This document shows, one piece after another, positions 45,111 to 56,522 of a stretch of 64,000 nucleotides of DNA. Each line of letters opens with the position of its first letter. The stretch's first letter is position 1. This stretch comes from Lantana camara (Eukaryota; Streptophyta; Magnoliopsida; Lamiales; Verbenaceae). The stretch is taken from positions 38,078,501-38,142,500 of the forward strand of contig CM074860.1 of the NCBI GenBank assembly GCA_037501455.1, read 5' to 3'. Below the pieces are notes generated by a model. It was given only the letters and a program-made list of their open reading frames with translations. It made no database searches and had not been told where the DNA came from. The position numbers and the translations under genes are program-made.

Positions 45111-46342
45111 GTTGGCCCAGAAAAACATCTATTAGATTTCTTCACCAAAGTATTGGCGTAAAAGAGTGCAAAATGAGTTTTGACACTCTTATGAATGGAA
45201 TAAAAATTAGATGTGTGGCCAAATTGAATTTAGGGCAAGTGGGAGATTGTTGGGAATAGTGCCCTAAAAATTCAATTTGTTGAATTAATTAAACTGAATT
45301 TACAGCGAGTTGTGAGTATTTCACATATTTATAATTAATGACGTGTAGTGGTATTCTTATATGAAATGTGTTTCATAGGAAAAAACTTTGAATACCGAAT
45401 CACGTGTCATTAAAGTTCTAGTCTGTAAGATAAGAATATGTTCTTATCAAGGCTATAACGTAGTTATATAAGATGATTAGTCTTTCGTCATAGGGAATGG
45501 TGATTCCGATTATAACACATTGATGATTTTTCAATAGGATTGGAAACATCGAACTGGTCCACTGAGATTATTCATTTTATACTGCTATCTAAAATGAATA
45601 AAACCTTAGGAAGCAATGTACTCTTAATCCTAACAATATTTCGGCTTTAGACGTGTAGTGTTAGTCACTGTAATGTACTTGAAGTGAGGTCTCGGTAACG
45701 GTGGCCAAAATACTTTGGACGTTCACTGACAACATGAAATGTGCTAAAGAGTTATATTGATCGAGGAATCTGTGGCCTTGCTGGAAGGTAAAAGATATCC
45801 TTGAAAGAGATTTGCAAAAGTTCGAATTAAGACTTTGGCCAAAGCACTTCGCGTGATACGTCACCGAAGTTGTATGTTGAATGTGTTTCACATACAGAGA
45901 ATTTGAACTTAAGGCGAATCAATAAATTTCAAATTAGAGATGAAAAATAAATGATAGTAGTTGCAATTTATTTTTCATGGATATATACACGGAGGAGTGA
46001 AATGCTAAATTATTCTAGATCGAGAAATTCTTGAATAATTTAATTAATTTTAGAGTGCAACAATATTTATTTAGTGGAATTAAATATTATTAAACGGTAA
46101 TTAATTATTGTCATGAGATGATAATATATTAATTCGTTTGGAGCTAAAATTAATTAGTCCTGCAGGTCCCCCTGCAAGCCCCAAATTGAAAACCCGAGGA
46201 GAAAATATTAAAAGGAGAAAGAGAAACGAATTTTCAAAGTGTTTGAAAATATCCAAGGGATTTGTTTTAGGAAAATAAATCAAAGTTCCAAAGAGTTGGA
46301 AATGCCCGAAATTTTATTTTGGAGAAAATAACATTTTCATCG

Positions 46343-46364
46343 AAAAAAAAAAAATTTTTTTTTT
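46343..46364. repeat. A-run/T-run inverted pair
   Basis: Twelve A followed by ten T form a perfect low-complexity palindrome within the K LTR. Confidence 0.9.
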
Positions 46365-46374
46365 AATGATGTGG

Positions 46375-46795
46375 TAGCTGACGTGGCATGCCACATCAGC
46401 GGGTAAGCTGGCACTGACTGGACGCCATATGGCGCGACTCGTGGACGGCTGAGATCGCGCCACGTCAGTATAAAGCAACGATCCAGAATGGATCTGGACC
46501 GGGCCGATCAAACGGGTCATCGGGTCGGGTCAACGGATAGGGCCTGTCCGACCCGGACACGTGGCAGAATCGGGATCAGCCACTTGTCGAACCGGTTCGG
46601 TCGGACCGGACCAAGGCCAAAACCCTAGAACGGCACGTGAGGGCGCGTGCGGCGTCGGATTGGGAAGCAGCCAGCGGCGTTGGATTCGTGGTGATGAGAT
46701 CTTCAACATAGTCACCTCGGTTTTTTTGTCCAAGTTGGCTACACAAGTGGGATGTGAAATTACCATTTTGCCCTCGGTTTTTCCCCTATAAATAG
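46375..46795 (+). promoter_or_regulatory. G-box-rich promoter region of the Copia K LTR
   Basis: ACGT-core motifs occur at about 46380 (GACGTGGC), 46460 (GCCACGTC), 46558 (ACACGTGGC) and 46635 (GCACGTGA). There are also palindromes GTGGCATGCCAC and GCCATATGGC. The TATA box CTATAAATAG follows at 46786. This fits a plant promoter open to bZIP-type factors, as in ABA or stress response; that is inferred from motifs only. Confidence 0.5.
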
Positions 46796-47324
46796 GGGTC
46801 TTAGCCCTTCATTTTTCAATCACAAGTTTGGGAGAGGTTTTGGATGAGTTCTCGGCTTTGAAACCATATCCCTTTTCTCCTTGTTAATTTCGATTTATTT
46901 TGGAATTAATTTTAATTATGTGTTTATATAAAACGCCTAATTTCGGGAGATTAAACCCTGAAGAGGGTTTTCTGGTTTAAAGTTTATTTTCTCTAAGTAT
47001 TTAGAGAAATACTTTCGGAGTCCACACTTCGAGGGTTTCTCTGGGGATATTGCAGGGAAGCTCTACCGGTTTCACGAGGAGATAGTCATATTTGGAGTAC
47101 GGTAATATTTTTACAGTTATATTATTTTAAGCATGATAAATTATGTGCTCTTAAGGGTTAATTGCATGTTAGATATTTATCTGCTTAAGTGATTTAAAAT
47201 TTATTATCAATTGCATGTATATACTTGAGTAGATCCGGCTAGTCTTCCGTTATTGTATTAAAATGTTTTAGAAATATTTTAATACTTGTATTATAAACAA
47301 AATTTTAAAATGTGGTCCCGGACC

Positions 47325-48724
47325 GCTACTGTTCTGGGCCCACCTCCCAGCACAAGGCACCGGTACTTAATTAAAATTCAATACGATAATACCTCCACTA
47401 CTCCTTGGTGTCAATAGGGGATCAAACCCTAGAGACCATGAACACTATTTGGGAGGCAGCTATCTCTCCCTTAATCTCTTGGCGTGGAGTAGCTAACCTC
47501 CAGCTAAACCACTACCAAGAGTTGGTGGCAGTCTGCAGCACCAACAATACCCTCGGCCCAATACCTTCTGGGTAATTGCTCGCTACGGATACAGTCGGGG
47601 CCCATAAGATGAATCAAGAATAATATTTTGCTTGCATAATCCAGAATCAACGTATTGATAAAGTGGACTTAAAATATATAATGTCCTAGTAAAACGTTGA
47701 TTCCGGTATAAAAGTATTTTCCCCTTGAAAAGGGATATTGTAGTATAGTATTATGTATATCGGGTAGTATACCGTAAATAAGATGTAGGCTTGAAAATAA
47801 TTCTTATATAGATAATATATATGTATAGGCATGATTCTAGTTGACAATATTTTAACCCTCACCTATACCGGTAGTCATACATTGTAATGTGGATTCCCGT
47901 GTGCCTGAAAGTATTGACTACTATAGGTTTAGGACTAGGTTCTTTATTCTAATTAAATAAGCACACAAGGTACATAATATTCTAATCAAATAATCACATA
48001 AGGTGCATATTTTACAACACGTTAGAGAATTCCCGGTAAACCCTAATTTTAACCGTTTAAGGGAATTTAATTAATTCATCAGGTTTTATGGAGTCTTTAA
48101 TTAATCAAATATTTATTAATCACATTATTATCCTAATTATAAGTATTTGAAATGGAATTTAGGGTTTAACTTGACAATGTAGGTCATGTTTTAGAAAACA
48201 TTTACAAGATTGCCGATTTTCGGAAAATTTAGATAAAATCCTTCTTTAAAATCTCTAAAACTCAATTTTTAATTAATTTTATATTAATTTCGAAATAATA
48301 TTAATACATGTTGACCAAAAAGTCAAAGTTACTATTAAAAAAATTTACTATTCAAATTCTTAAGAATTGAACAGTTTATAACATAAAATTAAACACACAC
48401 ATACACACACTATCACACGTGCGCCATTATACATTCAAGAACATTATGAACATGTTCTTAGTCATATGAATGTGTTCATATAAGTTCATGATCATTCTTA
48501 CTCAATTTCATATTCACAACATAAGATTTGAGACATAATGTAGCAAAATATATAAATTTCTTATGAAAAATAATTCTTAATTAAATTTCCTAAGCATGCA
48601 TTCATTCTAATATCCAAGAACATATTTATGAATATATGAAGACATATTCAAATAAATCCATATAATAAACATGTATTTTACAAATTAAATTCCTAACTTT
48701 AATTCATGAAATATAAATTCCTAC
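47325..48724 (-). repeat. Second copy of the Gypsy I LTR, partial
   Basis: From about 47371 it runs parallel to 38796-40205, in the same orientation. It has scattered base changes and a 56-bp gap relative to that copy. The right part is cut by Gypsy L at 48725, inside the words ATTCCTAC. It could be the 5' LTR of Gypsy I, but neither its LTR end nor a primer site is found near 47325. Confidence 0.75.
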
Positions 48725-49289
48725 TGTGATGCCCCGTCCGATAAATCGTACAGGTATGCGCCACTAAAGAGTTTACCTTATGCACCTATGTGATTTAATT
48801 TCCTTTTTATGTGTTTAAATTGAAATTTGATTGAAAGTGTGACTTAATTGGCTAAAATCCAAAACGGTAAAATATGAATTCTTGCATGAAAACTTAAGAA
48901 TGGAACTTGGTTGAATTTAAATTAATTGTTGGAGATGGATTTAAATAGGACTTGGACCTATTTGTGTGTTTGGGCCTAACACTGAGTTAGGTGAGTTTGG
49001 GTCGTTCGGGACCAATATGAGCTCGGGAATTCAAATTCGAATTCCGACACCTCCATTGTGTTCGTTTCAATGATTCGAGTCCAATGGAATTTATTTCACA
49101 ATTTTTGGATACCGTTTGGGCCTTTATCCCTTTTATTGACCGGTTCACTTGAACCGGGAGTTACTTAAACCGGTTTTCTTATCTTGACCTAAAACTATCA
49201 GCCACTACATAACCTAGATCCCCTTTTCATTTCATTTCAAACCACACAAGTTAGCCTCAAAGAGAAACTCAAGTTAGCCTCTCCATGAC

Positions 49290-49488
49290 CGGAACGACCG
49301 TTCCCTTTTGTGCTTTAAGCTTGGAACGGCCCTTCCGGGCTAGTGTTTGGTTTAGGGGACCGAACATGGGAACGACCGTTCCCATGTGTGCTTGGACTGG
49401 GAACGGCTGTTCCCAGTCTCGCTTGGCCTTGGCATGGGAAGGACCGTTCCCATGTTGTGTTATGCATGGGAATGGCCGTTCCCATGCG
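49290..49488. repeat. Six-palindrome cassette of LTR L
   Basis: Six units near 49292, 49324, 49368, 49410, 49436 and 49468, such as GGGAACGACCGTTCCC and GGGAATGGCCGTTCCC. Several are extended by CAT...ATG or CTG...CAG pairs, giving up to 22 bp of symmetry. Confidence 0.9.
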
Positions 49489-49752
49489 TCTGTGAACCTT
49501 TTTACTTGCTTTTTCGTACGTATTTGATTCGTTTGAATTGCGACTTGACTTATATACTACAATATAACTTGGAATGCATCTCTGAACCTTAATACTTCAT
49601 TACTTGCATGATTTACTTGAATATTTGAATTGTCCCTTGTGACCAACTTGATAAGCATCAATCCATTTCACATGTCATTCATACTTTGTACGCCGTGCGT
49701 CTTACTTAGTTCATGTAGAGTCTAAGTTGGGTTTCTGTATGTCTTATTACAG

Positions 49753-49825
49753 AGTTTGGTGGTGCCGTTGAGCCCGAGGTTTAGAGTGTTTGGCCCTTCA
49801 CACTCTCAGACTCCACTACCACGAG
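49753..49825 (+). other. Candidate leader mini-exon of LTR L
   Basis: These 73 nt lie between TTATTACAG| and CACGAG|GTGAGG. GCCGTGCGTC lies about 55 bp upstream of the acceptor. Confidence 0.45.
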
Positions 49826-51147
49826 GTGAGGTTTAGGATTTTGTATAGCTATGTGACCTATGGCCTTTACATGCTGATTTCTACCCTTGCATGCTAGTAT
49901 ACCTTATTATAAATGCATACGTGTTGGATATGATATGTTTACGACCTTGTGGGTGCGTCCTGCGTGGGTGGGAGCCCGAAGGCTTAAATTCCACAACGTG
50001 GGGATATATATATATATATATATATAAATGTGTTTTTGAGGCATATGTAAGCTATTTTGGAAAAATCAGTAGTGTTTTGGTTCTGTAGCGAGTTGGCCAG
50101 GATATGTGGTATCTGTTCTGTTCTGTTCTATTGTGGATCCAAGGAGCTACGGGTAATGGGTCCCCTGGGACGGGTAGGGCCATCGGGGTTTCAACCATGT
50201 GCGTAGCTCCATTGGAGATATCATTGCGCGACTCAGGGAGATAGGGGAGGCATGATATCTTGAGCCTTCGGTGTTTTAACCGGGGAGGACTCTTGTGGGA
50301 TAGCTACCCCTTGAGGGCGGGTCAGTTCTAGATGGTTTGGGGACGGTACATCTCCTCCATCATTGGTGTAGAGGATGGATTGATTTTGATTTATGTTCTG
50401 AGGAGTAAAGGCTGGAAGGTCGTACTCGCCAAGCATGTGTTTTGTTCTGTCTGGGGAATCGTGAATTGAGATAGAGTTTCTAAAATTTTTTCTAACACTT
50501 ATATACTTATCTTTTGGGGTACTTTTGGAAATATCTTTGGTATGCAACACCTATCTCTGGTTCATGATTCCTTCCTTTGATCTGTGTTGTGCTTTATATA
50601 TATATATATATATTGTGGGTGTGCGTTAGCCCCCTCACTCGGTCAAGTTGACTGACCGCTCATTTAAACTTTTAGTTGCAGGTCTGTTGGCGTTTGCTAG
50701 GCGGGGAGTGAGTCCTTTGAGTTGCACTTCGTCATTCTAGCCTTTATAGTTGCATTTGTCCTTCGTACACTTTACTTATGTTATGACTTGTAGACTTGAG
50801 ATTATACTTTACCTTTCTGTAGCCCTGTGTGGCATTCGTATTCAGCCCTGTGTGGCATTTGTTGGTTACTACGTATGCATATTTGATATTCGGGATTAGG
50901 TATCTATGCTAGTTGAACCCGTCACTTGCTTTGAATGTTGATTTAGTTGCTTCCGCTATCTGATGTTGAATGTTTAAATTACTTCCGCTCTCTGAGTTTG
51001 TCGAGTTAGATCCGCCTAGCATAACGTGTGTGTTTGTCTCCCGTTCGCTTTGATACGGATTCGGGCAAGGATTTCAATTTCATGACCGGGTCTGGGTCTC
51101 AGTGCGGGGGATGTGGCATCCTCCGTTTGGGGTATTACATCTTTAAG

Positions 51148-51180
51148 TGGTATCAGAGCTCTAGGTTGCAAAACCGAGCT
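51148..51180 (+). other. Primer-binding site and hairpin of Gypsy L
   Basis: TGGTATCAGAGC (51148-51159) is 8 bp after the LTR. GGTT-GCAA-AACC (51164-51175) follows, with an outer pair AGAGCT/AGCTCT whose first arm overlaps the primer site. Confidence 0.92.
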
Positions 51181-51349
51181 CTAGTGTCGTGTCGTGTCGG
51201 GTCGGGTCGAGTCTATCTAGTTGGTACGGCATAGGACAATGTGATTATATGACTCATTTACTTGAATACTTGTTTATTTCAAATACTTGTATACATAAAC
51301 ACGTACTAATCCACATGCATCAATATTGCTTGAATCTTTGAATTTCAGG

Positions 51350-51761
51350 ATGCCTCCTAGACGCCGTGATCGAGAGGTTTCACCAGATGCGCCTAATCCG
51401 CCTCCGCCACCACCACTGAATGCGGAGAACAATGTTCAGGCACTTCTCAATCAGTTGCAACAAAATCAGAGACCACAGGCACCACCCATTGATGGTCAGG
51501 AAGGTACTATCTCAGCTGTGTATAGGGAGTTTCGAAACAACAATCCTCCTAAGTGTTTTGGTGGAGATGATATCAAGGCTGAGGAGTGGTTAGCTGAGAT
51601 CAGTTGTATTTGGGAGATTTGCCCAGGGAGTTCTCAGGATAAGGCTGTTTGTACTGCTCGATTCATTCAGGGACAGGCAGCTAACTGGCTCAAGGGAGTT
51701 CGATCCAGACTTGAGAGGAGTGGTATGGAGTTCACGTGGGAGACTTTCGTGCATGAGTTCC
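51350..51761 (+). pseudogene. Gypsy L gag, first part
   Basis: It starts MPPRRRD right after GAATTTCAG|G. A Pro-rich segment is followed by the gag domain with NNNPPKCFGG, AEEWLAEI, ANWLKGVRSRL and WETFVHEF. At 51761 it is interrupted by the solo LTR 51762-53223, which duplicated GTTCC. Gag continues at 53229. The protein would form the particle shell. Confidence 0.9.
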
Positions 51762-53223
51762 TGATGGGTGCCGAATCCACCAAATAATATTCCTAAACTA
51801 CCAAACATAATAAATTGTGTATAGTGGTAAAGGGTCGATCCCACAGAGATTGGATGGTCTCGTAATTCTCCAATAGCCAAGTGAACGAAGCAACAAAAAT
51901 AAAACGGGGGGGTTAATGCAATAACTAAAGTGCAGGAAATTAAATAACAAGCTAGAATTAAATATGCTAACTAAAGAACATAAACTCAAGAGGATTAGGA
52001 AAATAGAACTCTAGTCAAGTTATTCTCCCAATTCATAATTTAATCATTGATGCATAAATAAGCTTAAAATCCATTGATAGACCTGCTATAGCGTCAACAA
52101 GCTCTGACAACCTCGTCATTTCTTATTTTTACAATGATTATGAGATGCTCATTAACCATCTTCTTATCACAAAAGCAGTCTTAAAGATGCGATCCTAAGA
52201 TTTAACTTCGTGACCGCCTTAAGAACGAAAAGGACACCGGCCCTAGCCAACAAACTCAAGAAGCTTGGAATGTTTAAGCTATTGTGCATGCACCCTATCA
52301 TACGCAAGCAAACATGGAGGTAAGGCCCGATGATAGTTAACCCGTAGCATTCTTAAATCGACAATTACGGATCAATTCAGTTTATGCGGTTAGTAAAGTA
52401 AGTTTCAAGATAATAAATTGGCCAAATCAATCATCTATCAACATACCTATATCGATAAAATCAGATGCATACAACATACCAAGGATCAAAAGCATGGAAA
52501 GCAATTAAATCTCACAAATCATAGCATGAATCTTGGAAATTACTTAACTAGAACAAGATTACTAGCTGTTGTTCATATTACAGAATATATAAGGCTAATA
52601 AACTGATATGGAACTGAAAATAAACCAACTAAATTAAGCTACAAAAGATATATTAAAGTGCTTCATAATCTAGCCATGAAATTTAACTAAAAAGAGGGAA
52701 GGAAACGAGATTTCTTGCTCTTGGTCGAAACAGGGGATTAAACCCCTGTTCTTGCTCTGTTCCAACAGCTCCAGCTGCTGCATAACTTCCTCTCCAGCCC
52801 CCAAGATGAATAATCACTTTTGCCTTCTAAATCTAACTTATATCTCCAAGTTTGCAAGTTGGGCACATATTTTAAGGTAAAGATTCCTCTTGAAAGTCTA
52901 AGTATGATAATTGCATGCCTTGAGACTCACAAAACTGAATAAAGCTGATGCAAGTTGGCTCAATTCGCCAAAAATAGAAAGTCAGCCGCCACTGTTGACT
53001 TGGTGTCTGGTTCGTCGCCCTTAGCTTAAGGGATGATCATGGCTTAAAGTCATAACTCAGTTCATTTTCTGCACTTGGAGATTCTTTTAGTCTAAATTTG
53101 CATTAATTCTCCATTTCAGCTCCAGTAGACCTATAAAGCCATATTTAAGCATAATTAAGGACATTTTCAGTTAATCACAAGGGGGAAAATTAAGATAATT
53201 AAAGCATAATTTACACACTAACA
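51762..53223. mobile_element. 1462-bp LTR-like insertion in gag, TSD GTTCC
   Basis: It starts TGATGGGTGCCG and ends CACACTAACA. GTTCC flanks it at 51757-51761 and 53224-53228, and gag resumes exactly after it. It has TG...CA ends, no coding frame and no internal terminal repeats, so a solo LTR is the best reading. It includes GGGTCGATCCCACAG near 51833. The family is not certain; a Tat/Ogre-like Gypsy or a TRIM are possibilities I cannot test here. The strand is unknown. Confidence 0.85.
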
Positions 53224-53228
53224 GTTCC

Positions 53229-53848
53229 ACGAGAAGTTTATACCTCATAGTGCACGAGAGAGCAGACTTTAGGAGTTCTCTGAGCTGAAGCAGGGATCCA
53301 GATCTGTTGAGGACTACATTCTAGAGTTCGAGAGAGTTGCTCCCTATGCTACCCACATCACTGATGTTGATTTACACAGAGCCCGTCAATTCCTTCATAG
53401 GCTTCAAGAGGATATTCAGAGAGCTCTTCAGGCTGTTAATGTTAGCACTTGGGATAAGGTTACTAAGAGCGCTATTCAAGTCGAGGCTCAGAGACAGAGG
53501 TTGAGGCCCCCATCCTTCTCTTCGGGGTATGGTTCGGGTTCTGGATAGGGCAAGAAGCCCGCTACTCATGTTTCTACTTCTTCTACACCAGCTTTCCATC
53601 CACAGGGCTTCATTAACAAGAAGCCCCATCCCGCTGCTCCTACAGTGCCACCAGCATTACGGGCACCAGCTCTAGCTATTTGTTCTTACTTTCAGGGTCC
53701 TCACCTGTTGGAGAGGTGTTGGAGGTATTTGGGTAGATGCGTGGTGTGTGGTTCGGCTGAGCACAAGAGGGATGCTTGTCCGAGGAAGAGATCGGCAGTT
53801 CAGGCTCGTGCTTATGCTCTGGATGGTGAGGAGGAGGCAGCAGAGATT
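53229..53848 (+). pseudogene. Gypsy L gag, second part with zinc knuckles
   Basis: It continues the gag frame: EFSELKQGSRSVEDYILEFERVA, then a segment ending in QVEAQRQRL, a Ser/Thr/Pro-rich linker, and two knuckles. The first, CSYFQGPHLLERC, has F in place of the second Cys. The second, CVVCGSAEHKRDAC, is complete. In-frame TAG stops at about 53271 and 53547 make it a pseudogene. It is cut at 53853 by solo LTR M. Confidence 0.88.
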
Positions 53849-55028
53849 GATCATGTAGCACCCTAACCCCAAGGCGCCACATCCCCCGCACTATAGCCTC
53901 GATCCACGTATGAAATGGACAGTTCATACATAAACCAAGACCACAGCGAACGGGTGACAATAGAAATGACGCTCTAGGCGGGACACTCTCCCCAACAATA
54001 TCAAACAACATGAATAGAAAAGCGGAAGCAGTAAAGTCATTCGTATATATATAGGTACCATATTTATGACATAGATACATATAGGTACCGATTCACTCTC
54101 ACTACATAATCATATCTGAATAAGATACATCATTAAGTATCCCAAAATGTGATAAGAACGATTATAGCATGAAATGTCTCAAAATGCTATACAACCAGGG
54201 TATGAACTAGACCCGTGGAAATGCAAGACTCGAACAACTCCCGCCTAGCACGACCACGCTCAAAAGGTACCTGAAAAGTGAAGCATCAGTCTACCGAAGA
54301 CCGAGTGAGGGGCGATAGAATATATATCACACATCACATGCAAGTTGTAGCCTCGGGTGAAGACTTTAGTATAAAATAGAATAGATATATAATTCAATAA
54401 GTTTAATCTTCGCCCGAGATTACAACCAACCATCTTAACACGTTTATTTAATCATGCTTGTCAATATCATGAACATGTGGCCCCGGCGAGCAAGGGCAAT
54501 CTCCAACCGAACTCCCAATCGTGAACAATACGTGATCATGCTTGCTTGCTTGATAAATAGGTGATCATGCAATATAATTTAGTGCTCACATAGACAATTT
54601 CATTCTTGAAAACATGCAATAACCCGAGGATAACCCGACATTCCGGATTAATCCCCAGTCTCCTTCTTCCTCCGGGTGATAGCGAGTTTGCAAGGCTCGA
54701 CTATCCACGACATGGTGTGTGTAGAGGACATGACCCTCTAGACACGGAACTCCTTCCACCACTAATCTCCTAGTGGCTTCGGGGGTGATCCCAACAATGT
54801 GAGGATAATTCAGGAGTTACCCGTCAGCCCTTGCTTTCCCGGTTGGCTCAAGAATTACCCTCGGGCCCACGTGCAATCATGTACTCGCCAAACATGCTTG
54901 AAAATCATGACAATCGATACATTCTTGCTTGCAACATTTATTACTTTGAAAACGTTTATAAGTATACTAGGTTTTGGGCCGAAAATTAGCACATAAGGGT
55001 TATAGGGTTCGTTTTACCAAAACCTCAC

Positions 55029-55093
55029 CTTTCTTGCAAAATAAAATAAAGAAGCGTTCTAAGGAGCTTGCTCCCCGTCCACGCCCTCGTGAC
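55029..55093 (-). other. Candidate leader mini-exon of LTR M
   Basis: These 65 nt lie between TATTTACACAG| and GCAAGAAAG|GTGAGG, the same length as in F and X. GACGAACGGC is near 55147. Confidence 0.45.
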
Positions 55094-55315
55094 CTGTGTA
55101 AATACGATGTACAACCATGAGACATGAACTAAAATGGCCAAAATATGACGAACGGCGAAAAAGTGTCGAGATGACCATGAAAATGCAATGTGGTATTATA
55201 ACTTTTCGTTTCACATCATATTAACACGTATTATAGCAATTCGGGGTCAAAGAAGTCGTTGGATCGAGGGGTCAAAATCGTAATTTTATGCAGTGAATTT
55301 TGTTCTGTCAGCCCC

Positions 55316-55547
55316 TTGGGAACGGCCGTTCCAGGCTTCCTTTGAAAACTGGGAACGGTCGTTCCCGTTGCCCAGAAAAACGCGGCAACGTTTTTAATTT
55401 TAAAAGCGCGCCTTAGCCGGGAACGGCCCTTCCGGCTCTAAGGCCAAAATGGGAACGGCCGTTCCCATAGTCGGCCGCGCACATTTTGAAAAGGGATGGG
55501 AACGCCCGTTCCCACCAAGCCTTGAGGCTGGGAACGGTCGTTCCCTG
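55316..55547. repeat. Six-palindrome cassette of LTR M
   Basis: Units near 55319, 55351, 55421, 55449, 55497 and 55529 give spacings of 32, 70, 28, 48 and 32. The flanks are ATGCAG...TTTTGTTCTG and GCTTCTGCAACTGAAAAACAG. Confidence 0.92.
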
Positions 55548-56522
55548 CTTCTGCAACTGAAAAACAGAGCAGAAACAGAGTATGCTCTCAGGAAGAAAGC
55601 AACAAAGCTACCAAATCCCATTTTTGATCCCCAAATGCTATAATTTCTGGTAATATGATGCATACAACTTCAATAAATGATAATATATCACTTAGACACA
55701 CAAACCATGAAATATCCTCAAGAATTTCAAGTTTCAAGTTTATGATCAACTTGATCATTCAAGCCAAAAATCCAAGAATTTCATGAACAAACCATGCTAT
55801 AATTCAATAAATGATCACATATTCATACTTCCATGTCCAACCAATCCATCTAGCATATAACTCTTAAACCCTAGCTTATGAAAATATGACCAAGAATCAC
55901 CAACTCATGCAACCAACCTTAAGGATGGAAAGAAATGAAGAAAGTGGATGATGATGATGATGATCTCCTAATTCCTTGAACATTTCTTGAAATCTTGATG
56001 ATTGAAATGGAAAATCACTCCTTCCTTTTTCTCTTCTTTGAACCGAGAGAGAGATGAATGTATTTGGCAAATTTTGGGGTAGAAATGCTCAAGGAAGATG
56101 GGAGAAAAGATGATACGTAATTCATCATCTTGATTTTTGTGAAATTTGCCAAATTGCCAATTAAGCCTTGAAGTCTATAAGTTATACAATTAGGTATGCT
56201 ATGATTTAAAATATGCTCAATTTGGTCCTTAGAAATCATGCGATTAAGTCCCTAATATTTTAGAAAGTATTTAACTAGGGACAATTTAGTAATTCTATCA
56301 CTCTCGGTAATTGATTTTATGCAAGAGAGATTTTTCGTGCCATGAAATAGTATTTTGAATGATATAAAATCATATAATTGTTATAAATTATGTTTCATGA
56401 ATTTTACAAAAATATGAATGCCACGTATGAATATTATGAAATTAAAAGAAATAAAATAAAACCTACGCTCAAAACGCACACGTGGCGTGCTTACCTGTTC
56501 ATCCGGAAACCGGGGCGTTACA

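Larger units (their letters stand above)
45230..47324 (+). repeat. Polypurine tract and 3' LTR of Copia K, right end lost
   Basis: The tract AGGGCAAGTGGGAG leads to an LTR starting TGTTGGGAATAGTGCCC at 45248. It differs in sequence from the Copia B/Z family. A TATA box CTATAAATAG lies at 46786-46795, preceded by about 330 bp of GC-rich sequence with G-box motifs. No CCAACA end is found; homology to LTR I takes over around 47325, so the LTR seems truncated. The exact right border is uncertain by tens of bases. Confidence 0.75.
48725..51139 (+). repeat. 5' LTR of Gypsy L (2415 bp)
   Basis: It starts TGTGATGCCCCG and ends GGGGTATTACA. Splice-like signals: acceptor TTATTACAG| (49752), donor CACGAG|GTGAGG (49825), acceptor TTTTAGTTGCAG|GT (50681), then GCTAGGCGG. 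The first donor found in the other LTRs is not intact: the matching place near 49270 reads CTCAAG|TTAGCC. Two (TA)n runs lie near 50008 and 50598. The left flank should carry the duplication CCTAC (48720-48724). Confidence 0.9.
53854..56522 (-). mobile_element. Solo Gypsy LTR (M), 2669 bp, TSD GATCA
   Basis: The ends are TGTAGCACCC (53854) and GGGGCGTTACA (56522). GATCA stands at 53849-53853 and 56523-56527, and Gypsy L resumes in frame. On the minus strand: donor CCTTAAG|GTTGGT (exon ends 55918), acceptor TTTACACAG| (55094), donor AAGAAAG|GTGAGG (55029), and acceptor ACTTTTCAG|GTAC (54271). It is of one family with LTRs F and X. Confidence 0.96.

Noticed and set aside
46530..46791. Overlapping frames of 78 and 76 codons in the Copia K LTR
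   Set aside because: They lie in the GC-rich promoter block, on both strands at once, with no domain.
53676..54080. 134-codon minus-strand frame across 53676-54080
   Set aside because: It spans the border between Gypsy L gag and solo LTR M, and is antisense to gag.
55316..55547. CRISPR-like look of regularly spaced palindromes
   Set aside because: The units are 16 bp with unequal spacing, lie in plant retrotransposon LTRs and have no cas genes nearby.
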